Shown piece by piece: positions 26,234 through 38,300 of a stretch of 64,000 nucleotides of DNA. A model generated the notes under the pieces. That model saw nothing but the letters and a program-made list of their open reading frames with translations, was not told the DNA's origin and did not search any database. Position numbers and translations under genes: made by a program. Source of the stretch: Paralvinella palmiformis (taxonomy: Eukaryota > Annelida > Polychaeta > Terebellida > Alvinellidae). The stretch covers positions 585,001 to 649,000 of the forward strand of contig JAODUP010000353.1 in assembly GCA_025642065.1 (NCBI GenBank). Direction: 5' to 3'. Each line of letters opens with the position of its first letter. Position 1 is the stretch's first letter.

Positions 26234-26534
26234 TACATTTTATAATTAACTGTTCATAATGTTAAGAAATGCTCTCCCCCCGCCCCCGCCCCCGTAAAAT
26301 TAATGAGACTTCCATTGAAATGTTAACTTTAGAATGTGATTTAATTAGATCTTGACTGTTAGATGACATACTATGTCTTAGAATACCTAGAAACCGTTAT
26401 TATTTAAAAACTTTTTACAAACATTAAAATATTATGAAAATATCCAGGATATTTGTATGCTAGATGTGCGGGCTGCCATCATCAGTAATATTTATTAAAC
26501 AACTATGCGGAATAGTCCTCATAAAAGCCTCATA

Positions 26535-26623
<89 letters not shown>

Positions 26624-26940
26624 CAGCAATATTATCACCCACAATTCCTCAGATGTTTCTTCAGGATTTAGCCTACATTTAGGGATTGTTTCGGTTCAGT
26701 GATGATTAATGTCCGATTTTATATCCAGGTTTGAACATCTAAATGTATATATCTTCATAAAATTATAAGTGTTTTCCACATAACAATAATTTCACTAATT
26801 GTTTCCATAAAATGTCGCTATTAGTCAAGTTTGATACAATAACTCGTGATAATTTACTGTTTTCACAGATCGGGATCAGTTTATTGTTTACTTTAAATAA
26901 TCCGATGTAATGTTGCATAAACTCCTAACTAAACGAGAAG
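26234..26940. repeat. Gene-free DNA with a (CA)n(TA)n microsatellite
   Basis: CA tract 26536-26588 followed by a TA tract to 26622. The rest is AT-rich with a CCCCCCGCCCCCGCCCCCG run at 26276-26294. Confidence 0.8.
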
Positions 26941-27240
26941 CTCGTCTTATAAGGCACCTCTTTACGCCATTATTCTATCCCGAGTCCTTGCCTCTGGCGC
27001 CAGTCACCGTCTCCGCCAGGTGTTCGGACGCCACATGGAAGTAGGTAAAATCGAGTAAATACTCGGTGAGCATCGTCCTCCGTCGGCCCGCAGGCGGCTG
27101 TTAGTCTGGTGTTGACAACAATGTTTGTCTTGGCAATGGCCCACTAACACCGCCGCATCTCTGTTGTCTATCTAGCCCGATAGTGATCGCCGTAGCCTGG
27201 GACACATCAGCGCCGCTCGGATAGACACGTAGCTGAAGGA
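26941..27240. promoter_or_regulatory. GC-rich island without recognisable ORF
   Basis: About 300 bases markedly richer in GC and CpG than the flanks, with no frame I trust on either strand. Could be a conserved non-coding element or a distant gene's regulatory DNA. Confidence 0.25.
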
Positions 27241-27429
27241 TGCCATAAGATAAAATTGATTTCTAGCGGCTACACACATCCAGAATGTACCATCCTAAAG
27301 ACAAACGTGATGCAACTGTCATCGGAAACGGACAGGATTGAAGCTGATAAAGGTGGAGTTAATAAGGGGATAGATAAAAATGTATGAAAATAAAAACAGG
27401 CCGGATATCTCTGATGATGAGGAGGAGGG

Positions 27430-27475
<46 letters not shown>

Positions 27476-30400
27476 AATTATAATAATAATAATAATACAG
27501 TACACCAGATATCAGAATTTTAAATAAACCTTTCCTTAACAACCGATCAAGGTTTAAGTGTCTGTTTATCTAATTATCGAATCAGGAATCAAAAGCGGAT
27601 TAAAGGAAATATTTATTATGAAACTAATTGGAATCCTGAATAGGAAGAAGTCTTGGATTATTAAATATTTAACATAATTTGTTTCACATCAGATTGATGA
27701 CATACTTAGATACTAAATTATAATATCATGTGTGGACTTTGTGAGTGCTTGTAGATGGCTTAATCAGCTGAAATGTAAATAGAACAAAATACAATTATCA
27801 ATTTTGTTAATGAACACGCACTTATAAATCTCATAAATCTAATGTATTGCAACCTTATTATATCATATACCCTATCCCGAAAGGAGACTATTTTCCGTTA
27901 GATCCGGAAATAATGGGAATGAAAGTCTGAGTTATCTATACAAAAAAAAAATCACACATTCCAATTCAGGATGTTAACTATTATTTAAATACAACTTAAA
28001 GTCGAAAATTATATTATCGTAAAATAAAATAAATAAATTATGAATCCAAGGATAATCATAACGGGTTAATATATATGTAGATGGGTAGATGACTCGGTCC
28101 ATCATAACGTATCTATTTCAATCAGAGAGATCCTTTTTAATAGAAGTCCGAACCTTATCTCACATCAAAGGGCCGAAGAAAGTTGCATAGATAAGATTAG
28201 TAATGTTTACGAGAAACGTTTGTGTCAACAACGAACGTTATGAAGCAATTAAAGTAAGATAATAATTAAATAAACTGAAATAAATAAGTCCACCCACATT
28301 GCTCCCCCCGTTGGACACGCACACAGGCACGCACCCACAAACCCATACACACTCACCCCACCCCCCCGACACACACATGCACAAACACACGCATAAACCA
28401 CCAAAAACACTTATTAAAACGACTATTTTGCACTTTATATTCATTTCTAATAATTTGAAGGTTTTTTTTATAGATTTAAAAATAAATAAATTTAGCAAAA
28501 AGATAGTAGACTATAATTAATAATTTGTATAATTAGTTATATTTATTTTTTGCGGCAAAATGTTATATAAATAACATAAAATAACGTACAAAAATATAAT
28601 TAACCATATAAACCTTATTTTGTAATCAGATCCAGTAATGACAGTAAAATACTAAAATTATATTTATTAAAGTAGTGATGTTGAATGTTCCAGTGAGCGA
28701 TAAAAGATTTAGAAGCCACCATTAACTTGATAGAAGTATTATTGATGTTAAAAGGCAAATACAATTGGTGACTTTTTTAAAGAATACATTCGTTTATAAT
28801 AAATTAATTATTGACATCACTGACTGTATTTTAATATAAATAATTTCTTAAGGATCTTGTCGCTACTCAAACGAGGATTAACTTTGATTTGAAGTAATTT
28901 CATGGAATCTGCTGTCTTAAGATTCAGGCTGTTAATACGGTTCTAAATCTATTAGAATTATTATACAAATTCAGAGTACTTCAGCGGTTTTAAATATATA
29001 TATATATATATAAGAAAATATATATATATATATACATATATATAAGAAAATATGGCAATTCAAAGTGTTTCCTGTCATACCATACTGTTTTATGTTGAAG
29101 AGACAATAATATATGTTAATTAAAATAAAATACCCTAAAATATACATATTAGCTAATATTTACTCTAAATAACAATATATGCTTACTTAATAAAACAGAA
29201 AGATCTGGGTATGTATATTGTGTTAAGCAGCATTAATTAAATATTCATATGTCTGATAAATACTGTATGTTTTATTTTTTGAATAAAGGACTCCTGTATG
29301 ACAAGAGGTTTACTTAATAAGGGTCGCTGATTGTGTTAATGTACACAGTTAACTTACTTAACACATAGTTAACATAATAATTAAAAAATACACGTTATAA
29401 GGTAAGTCATTTTGTTTACCTTTATAACTTATGTCAATTTGGGTAAAGTTCGATTTGAATTTCTAGCATTGAAGCATTTGTTTTATGGGCATATCATAAA
29501 TTAGTTCGCGATACGGTGTGATCTTAATATCATCAATACATGAGGTATATTACAAGATTAATAATTCACAAATCGAAATGAATTTCTTTAGATATTCTGA
29601 AGATAGCAAGTTTCGTGTTTCTAAGAAAGGATTATTTAATTGACTTAACACAATCCATTTATTATTTTGTTACATATGTGTGGTGTTACGAATCAGCAAC
29701 CATATTGAGGACTGGTCCATGTCGTGAAAAGAAGTCCCCGTTCGGATATCAGTTAGCCAAAGAGCTCTATTAAATTGTTTGAAACGCTGATATAAGGCTT
29801 AATATGTATACAATAAGTTTTTAAATTTTTAATACTGATTTGTTTTCAATATTCTCTTGTACATTTATCAGATTTAGTAGTTTTTTGTCTGTCTTTAATA
29901 TTTTAGATCGTTGTATCTATTAACCATGCTTGATGGCGAATATAAGAATTATATCAAAATATTATCAGCTTAAAATAATCTACACGTATTCACTTGAACC
30001 ATATCCAATTTCAGTCGATACCTATTCATTAATCATGAAGTGATTTAAACACTTGAACAATCACCGTATCAACTGTTACGTGTATTATATGTAAATAACA
30101 TTTCTTCTCACTAATGTATTTTATATAGAGTTATAATAAATGTTTCTGATTCTACATTCTAAGACAACAACTATGATGTATTCTCTCCTTATCTAGCAAA
30201 TTAAGTGTCTCTTTTTTATCACATTTTATTACGATATAAATCGATTAGTGGAAGTATGTCTTATAACAAACATCTCATTGTCTAAATAAGATGTTTTTTT
30301 CTACGCCTATATAATTATAAAGACTTGCAGAAAGACGAAAAAATAGAAGAAGAAATATCAAAATTAAAAAATGGAGAAATCAAGTTATTTAATTTAATAA

Positions 30401-31445
30401 TAAGTGTTTTAAATTAGTGCATTAAATAAATCAACCATTTACTGAGAAATACAGTGTTTTCTAAAGAATTAGAAATATAATTACCTTATATTAACAATAA
30501 CATGGAGTTATTATAATTTGGGATTGAATACATTTGCGATAGCTTCAAAATTGCTCAGGTTGTTTAACGTAATTTTTCCCTCTTCTATGTCAAACTTAAA
30601 CTGTTCTTATTTAAATCTCGAAATGATTAACAAACTACGTTAATATTATAATGCATACACTGGCTAAACAGGATGATATTAGTCGTACATTGATTAGAAA
30701 ACTTCTTGCCATTTTGCAGAACAATTTATGGCAGTTATAAATAGTGTACATATCTGCTTGAGATATAAAAATCAGCAATGATGCTCAGACGTTTATTTTC
30801 CGCGTTGTAAATAAATTTTCCCCACACCACATAATATATTAAATATAAAGAGATTAGATGAAAATAGTACATCGAGAAAAACTGTAAGACAAACATGCTG
30901 ACAAAAAGCACCAAGGTGAAAAACAGGAAACGTTATTTGAAATTCTCTTGCTGAGTTAATACTTTAACTGATTGCGATGTGTAACAGGTCGGCTAATTCA
31001 TGGAATTAATTTCACTGGAATTACCCCAAATAGAGCCTATATAATTCCCCGAGAACGTTTTCAATCGCATCACAAGGTTATAGCTCTAGGCCAAATATGT
31101 ATTATCGCTCAACTGCCACAATAACGAGTTTTACCACTAACGGGGTTAAGCTGATTGATTAGAATAGAGAAGAAGTTGATGATGATATCCCATCGGATGA
31201 CTAACAGAGTTATGATATATTGATTAGATCACAGATGAGCCCGAGGTTGATGATGTCGACTGATCTCACTTAGACGATCCACTGTGACTCTAATATTTGA
31301 TACAGTTGATAATTTGACATTTGACATGTTTTTGATTAATATCAAAATAGTAACGTAAATCCCCCCCCCCCCCCAATCAGAGTAGGGGGGGGGATTTTGG
31401 TTTTATCTCTACAGAATGAAATTTCCTCGTTGATTCAAAGATATT

Positions 31446-31448
<3 letters not shown>
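27241..31448. other. Gene-free, very AT-rich region
   Basis: (GAT)n/(AAT)n repeat at 27413-27498, CACACA-rich segment at 28315-28395 and TA tracts at 28997-29050. From 28.5 to 31 kb I see nothing but AT-rich unique DNA. Confidence 0.6.
31357..31397. repeat. Poly-C/poly-G inverted repeat
   Basis: AAAT plus C14 (31357-31374), a 10-base loop AATCAGAGTA, then G9 plus ATTT (31385-31397). It could fold into a very stable hairpin. Confidence 0.7.

Positions 31449-31516
<68 letters not shown>
31449..31516 (+). repeat. (TA)n microsatellite
   Basis: Pure TA tract of about 34 units. Confidence 0.95.
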
Positions 31517-31519
<3 letters not shown>

Positions 31520-32770
31520 TATATATTTGGCATATTGTTGTATCAATCATATCAATGTATCGATAAGGTCTTTAGGCTTATTGCTGTTTGCTTCTGTAAC
31601 GTGACTAATATATGATCATATTTGATCTTTAATATAAATATATGTTACCATGGTGGATGGATCATCTGCAGATCATCTGATTTCCTTTCTGTACATCATC
31701 AGAACGTGGATATAAACAGCACAAAAATAGCCAGATCTCTGTTTTACGATCTCTAATTCAATGTTAACAATATTAAAATATCATAGAGACATTGTACATA
31801 TAATAGATATAACATACAAACACATAAACATATATAAAACACACCGTGAGAATATTTTAATTCAGTGTGTGGATCCACAGAGATCAAACATTTGTGTTTC
31901 TGTCAGGAGGAGCTGAGGTCAATATGAACTGTCATCGACGTAATTACTAACATATCTACTACGTAGATAGGATTCAGCATCTTTTATTTAAGTTGAGGTA
32001 GCTCAGTTACAGGTTAACTGATTAATCTCTGATATTGAAAAGGTTTGAGTCTTTCGATTTAAAGTCATTTTGGTAATACATTCTCCAAAAGAATGCAAAT
32101 CATAGTTGAGTAGATAGTGCCGGTGCATGAAAACAGGTGGATCTATACAGCTTGTGACGTCACAGCAGCCAAACATAATCACGTCTTAACTACCGCCATT
32201 GCTTATTTCGTTGTAGAATTAGTTTTGTTAACAGCGTGAGCTTGTGTGATATAAGAGCTAATATCGTGTTTTTTTAAATATGTTACGATGTATATATTAG
32301 ATGTATAATAGTTCACATAATCATTGTAATATAGGCCTATAGTTTGATGCTGTGTTGTGTACGGATGCGGCAATATTAGTTTGGAAAGTGAGGTTTCCGC
32401 TCATGGAATATCCCCGCCATCATCGAGGATGGCTTGGACACGTTTTATTCAACGTTAACGAGACAAATGGCGCCTTAGGAGCACATACTACATATGTAGT
32501 GACCATTTTTTAAGGTGACAACTATCACCACAAAATACAACACGATCAGACGTCGCGAGTGATTCAGTTTTTAATCACCTTCATCTGACTCGAACACATA
32601 CAACTCTATATCACATCAATCAGGCTCATCGGTATTATCTTACGCTCTTCTTCCGATGTACAATCGTGTAACCCATCAACATTAAAATTGCCCGATTTAT
32701 TTACGTATCAGAACCTGATGTTGGATTTAGATTCGACGTTATCATTGATACGACGAAAAAGGGGTAACAT
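31517..32770. other. No gene recognised
   Basis: AT-rich unique DNA; a weak tRNA-like phrase (GAGGTAGCTCAGTTACAGG, 31995) lacks a convincing partner B box. Confidence 0.5.
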
Positions 32771-32939
32771 CTGCCAGTCGCATTCGTTAGATGGCGCAGC
32801 GCATACATCTTTGCAGGCGGTGAAGCGCGACCAAATAACGAAGATGCTCAACAGTGTGTAGACTATTATTTCGATACAACCAAGCTACTTCTACGAATTA
32901 AAACAAAATCAAGTGTAAGATGCCTTTAAACAAGGCTGT
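32771..32939 (+). CDS. Possible C-type-lectin-like exon fragment
   Basis: After a possible acceptor (CTGCCAG at 32770-32776) the frame reads AFVRWRSAYIFAGGEARPNN then EDAQQCVDYYFDTTKLL, and stops at TAA 32937-32939. GEaRPNN..dQQCV resembles the EPN/..CV stretch of C-type lectin domains. The following W..C signature is missing, and no neighbouring exon was found, so it may be a relic or chance. Confidence 0.25.
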
Positions 32940-33033
32940 CAGGAGGCATCACGCCCCCCCCCCGCCCCCGCCCAATGTCCACACTCTGCTCAAATATCTG
33001 AGAAAAGAGCAGGATGATACAGATCTGACTCTT

Positions 33034-33236
33034 CGATGATGATGATGATGATGATGATGATTGATGTTTTACGGCCACTTTTTTGCACATGGTAGGCTAA
33101 ATGGGCCGAGCGACATCCGAATGTGATGAAGCAAAGTCAGAAATGAAACAGCCTTCAAAGATGCACAAACCGAGGTTCGAACTCGGTTGTTAGTGAACGG
33201 TGATCCTACGCGCTACCAATTAGACCACGGAGGCAC
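33034..33236 (-). mobile_element. tRNA-derived SINE, copy 3
   Basis: Reverse orientation. The GATGATG tail is at 33036-33062, then TTGATGTTTTACGGCCACTT, AAATGGGCCGAGCG, the B box complement GGTTCGAAC near 33175, and GACCACGGAGGC at the head (33222-33233). Moderately diverged; no clear target duplication seen. Confidence 0.7.
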
Positions 33237-34013
33237 CCAGCTTATTCTTGAGGCTGCACCACAACCGCTCAGAAGGAAATAACGTAACTTGAATGTAAAA
33301 ATTCAAACACTCACTGAAATATTTCACCAAGACAACAATCCAGTTTCTAGAAGAAATGTCAGACGTGTTTCAGCAATTGGGACGCTAAATAGACTTTAAT
33401 TAAATATTAATATTATAATATTTTGTATGCATTCTTTATTAAAATACATTAATAATTAATACATAGTGATAGTCTATCTTATCAAAGTCTAATTAATTAA
33501 CGCCTACTTAGTAACATCTACTTGTATAGCGTCTATTTGAACATCGTCCGTCTACGATATAGCCCCTCCAGATACAAGAAAACTGCGATACCTTTTCCTT
33601 AAAAAACGGGGTGGCGAAATGTTAGTGCGGTAATGCTTAGAGGGTGGACATTAATTCTAGACTACAGTCTGAAGTACGAGATCCGGTGTATTAGACGCAT
33701 ACAGAAGAAGTCACGTCTGAAAAACCGGATTTTGAGGCTCTCCGTAAAACGTTTTGAATCTGCCCGCCAGTTATTACCAAACAAACAAAAACCGATTTGC
33801 TGTAAATAGATCAGTAGGCCAAAGTGTAATTTGAACAAATGTGTTAAATACCCGATGTCGTATTGAAAAATCTGCAGAAAGCCGAAATGAACGCAACACA
33901 GTAAGTTCCTTCGTTTCTAATCCACTTGACCCGATGAAAGCATGACAGTTCTGGCTAAACCGTAAACGTTTACATATCAACGACTTCCTGCTTTCCAAAC
34001 TAACAACAACGAC
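33237..34013. other. Upstream region of the receptor cyclase gene
   Basis: No TATA box at a sensible distance from the ATG was found. A C/CpG-poor promoter or an upstream non-coding exon is possible. Confidence 0.4.
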
Positions 34014-35313
34014 ATGACGCCAACCATCGTTCTGTACAGTCTGTGCCTTGTATGGTCAACGGAGGCAGGTGTGATCCGGATAAACGGGATCGGAGGAACG
34101 TTCCCGGCTGATGTGTTCCAATATCTGGGTCGTGCCTTCGAACGCCACAGAAAGGAAAAAACGGCCGTCAAGTTCCATTATGAAGTGAACGATAATTTAG
34201 CTGGCAAGACTGCGATATTTTTCAAAACACCGCACATTATCTTTGGCTCCACGTTAACCCCCATGACGCCTGCAGAAGTGGCTGCGAACCCGAATGTGAA
34301 AGTATTTCCAATAATAGCAGGGTTAGTACTCACCGAAGTGTAACATTTACAATAACTACCATTCATACACCTATGTGAGATTGACTAATTCGTTTATCCG
34401 ATATTCATTTCTGTTCCATCAGATATTCATTTCCATAAACGCCAGGTTTTTAAAATATTTATTCCAGGGGAATCGTCTTGACTTATAATGTTCCGGGAGT
34501 TTCCAATCTGATACTTACAATGGAAACAGTGGTCGGTATTTATAATGGGACAGTCACGAAATGGAACGATCCGGAAATAACCATAAGAAATCCTGGTCAA
34601 CTGTTGCCTGCCATAGATATAAAGCCAAGTAATAGATGTTTATAAGATTAGATAGAATTATCTATATTTTGTTAAGATGACAAACAAACAGAATTAATGA
34701 AGTAACGGAATAAGCTAAACAAAATGTTTTGATATTTCCTAATTGTCAACAAATATTGAAAATTAGCGGAAATATTAATGGTTGCAATTCATGTGATATA
34801 ATGGACCAAAAGGTTTGTATGTACAAAGTGTTAACTTATGATATACTGGACCAAAAGGTTTGTATGTACAAAGTGTTAACTTATGATATACTGGACCAAA
34901 AGGTTTGTATGTACAAAGTGTTAACTTATGATATACTGGACCAAAAGGTTTGTATGTACAAAGTGTTAACTTATGATATACTGGACCAAAAGGTTTGTAT
35001 GTACAAAGTGTTAACTTGTGATATACTGGACCAAAAGGTTTGTATGTACAAAGTGTTAACTTATGATATACTGGACCAAAAGGTTTGTATGTACAAAGTG
35101 TTAACTTGTGATATACTGGACCAAAAGGTGTGTATGTACAAAGTGTTAACTTATGATATACTGGACCAAAAGGTGTGTATGTATAAAGTGTTGTATTTTG
35201 TTTTGACAATAACAGCTGAAACTATGAATGGTACACTCTAAAAGTTAAGCTTACTCCTCTCTCCTTTCTCTCTCTCTCTCTCTCTCTCTGTTCCTTCCTC
35301 GCGCCGTCCCCCC

Positions 35314-35346
<33 letters not shown>

Positions 35347-38300
35347 ACTGTCATTAATATGGATATATGACTATATGAAAAGACTTATTCAGTTGCCAGG
35401 AGTGATGACGCAGGTGCTACTGAGATCTTCACAAGGACTCTGTCAGCTTTCAGCTCCGACTGGAATGTCACGTACGGTTCATTTTCCGCGGGCGTCAAAC
35501 GATCCCCGGAAGGCGACGAAGAGCCGATACACTGGAATTCCTCGGTGATCCATTATTACGGACGATCAAACAGAGGGATCATCGGACTGCTATATTCCAA
35601 TCGTTATTCAATCGGATACGTATCCATCGGGCAGACGCTGTCACTGAACTGGAACTATGCGAGAATCGTAAACCAGGCTGGAAACATCGTGAACATCAAC
35701 ACGGAGTCCACCGAACGCGTCATGGAAAATGAATTCTTTAAGCGCAATGCGCTAAATCCGGAACCTAGTCTTATTAACTCCGACCTTCCAGAAGCCTACC
35801 CATTCTTGGCACTCAACTATCTGGTCGTGAACGTCAAAGATATGACAGACTGCTTGAGCGCCAGGGAGTTTTACTACTTCGTGGAATGGATGCTCATCAG
35901 TGAGGAGGCAGAAAAGTTGGCCAAGAAATTGCTTTACAACGTCGTCATTAAAGTGGTTGGGGGCGTCATTATGGAAACTGTTATGTCGGAGTTGACGTGC
36001 GACAACGGCATCAGCGTCATGCAGCAGGCCAACAAAAACAGAGAACACGAAGCGTTTTTAAAGAAGTTAAAGATACGACTTGCTCTAATCTTCGGTCTAC
36101 TGGCTTGCTTGGGTTTGCTGGTCGGCTTAACCGTGTACGCCATTAACCAACGGTACAAGCTAAAGAAGTCGATTTCGGCCCGCGTCTGGAACATATCATC
36201 TGACGACATCGACATCGTATGGGACCGTACTAAAGGTTGGTCGGGATGGCCATTGGGAAGGTCGGCGAGCCAGGAGAGCGGTGTGACTGGCGTTATATCC
36301 GAACTCTCCGATGACGGTTTATCGATGACCAACTGCCCGTATGTGGAGAAGCTCGGTCGACTGAAGGGAAACATAATCAGTCTCAGAAGGTTTCCTTATT
36401 CAGATTTCAACATCCGGAAGAAACGCAGCAGGATGCTGATCGTCATTATGAAGTCGAGGATCATACACGGAAATCTGCTCAGATTCCACGGCATATGTGA
36501 AATGGACAGCGGGCTCTATCTAATTAGCGACCATATCGAGAAGGGAAGCATGACCGACGTGATCCAGAATAACTGTTACGCACTCGACGATAATTTGAAA
36601 TACACCCTGGCGTTAGATGTCGCCACCGGGATGGCGTTTCTGCACACCAACGGCATCGTTCATGGTAATTTAACGTCGGAGTGCTGCCTGATGGATTATC
36701 GCTGGAACGTGAAGGTGACCAACTGGGAAATATATACCCTCTACAATGAGGGCAGGATGTCAAAGGCTTCCCCCGTTCAACCGATCGTTTGGAAACAGGT
36801 GGACGATGATAGCGTCCAAGAGAGGCACAAAATGTGGACGGCGCCCGAACTGTTACGTGGAGAATTGAAAGAACCAAACAAGAAGACCGATGTGTATAGC
36901 TTTGCTATTATCGTCGCGGAGATCTTTACGAGAGAAGATCCATACGGCAATCTCGGCGACAACATGGAACCGACGGAGATCATTAACTCGATCATCCGTG
37001 ACGATATTAGGCCGGATCTGTCGGCTGTAGTGTGCGACAACGTCATACCTGTCATTACCTCGGCGTGGCAGAAACATCCGGAGAATCGTCCAACATTTAC
37101 CACCTTGATCCGGAAGATGAAAAAATGCAACACCACGCATAAGCCTGTCATCGAAAGTCTGTTGGCTACCGTGGAGGGTTATGCCAACAACTTGGAAGAG
37201 CTCGTCCACGAACGAACCAAAGAGTTGGCATCGGTCAACGAGAGTCTGGAAAATCTATTGTACCAGATATTGCCATCATCCGTGGCCAGACGACTGTCTA
37301 AAGGTCAAGCTGTAGAACCAGAACACTTCTCTTCGGCTACAATATTCTTCTCGGATATCGTCGGATTTACCAGTCTCTGTGCAGCCTCGACACCAATAGA
37401 AGTAGTTAATCTTCTTAATGATTTGTATACAATGTTCGATTCGGTGATCGACTCTTTAGATGTCTATAAGGTAGAGACCATTGGTGATTCCTATATGTGT
37501 ATATCCGGTGTACCGATTAGAAATGGCGAAAATCACGCAGCGAACATTGCAGATCTGGCGCTGGAGTTTATGAAGATAGTTGATTCTTTTACGATTCGTC
37601 ATATGCCAAACAGAAAACTGGAAATGAGAGCGGGTAAGCCATAATTAATAATTGATTATACCTATCAATGGTGGAACATTTTAAAATTTCAAACATAAAT
37701 ATAGCATTTCTAATGAAATTATTTTCTCTGAAATAATAATTAATAATAACTGTTTACATAAAACAGTAAACTTAAATTAATATTTATGCGTATGTTTTAA
37801 TTTCTGTTAATCAAATATTAGTTCGGCTATCACTTAAACATTATCGATTAGATCAACATTTAATTGATAAACAAATAACGGAATATTTTCAGTGAATTAT
37901 TCTGAACTAAATCACAGATTCCTATTTATGCATATTTTCTTATTTTATTGTATATTCAAACTCTAGATATTCCTGTTTTAAAGCTGAAACTGGCCTTTTA
38001 ATGGGCCGAAGATATTGAATTTTAGAGAAATATTTACGAATTAATTAGCCCTTTACAAAATTTTTTTTAATCTGTCTGATGACAGGAAGTGAGAGTGATT
38101 CTTAGTAAATAATAAACTTGGCAGTGAGGTAAGAACTGTCTTCTAAAACAATCTGACCTTTGTTGAACCAACGAAAGAAAGATCTAAGAAAATTAGATTA
38201 TTGGCTAATAATAATAATAATAATAATAATTGATAGTGACAAATTTGTAGACAGTCACGACATCGAGAACATGCGTAATGGCTAATTTATGAATATCTAA

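Noticed and set aside
31990..32070. tRNA-like phrase GAGGTAGCTCAGTTACAGG
   Set aside because: No convincing B box at the right distance and no second copy.
34729..35241. 170-codon open frame with a 15-residue repeat
   Set aside because: It is the 45-bp minisatellite read in frame, open on both strands, and lies inside intron 2 of a gene with well-defined splice sites.
36524..37209. Minus-strand frames opposite the cyclase exon
   Set aside because: Shadows of the plus-strand coding exon with no own signal.
37634..37644. Natural stop of the cyclase three codons after exon 3
   Set aside because: The frame stops in the middle of the cyclase domain directly after a perfect GTAAGC donor. The next exon restores the family sequence exactly.
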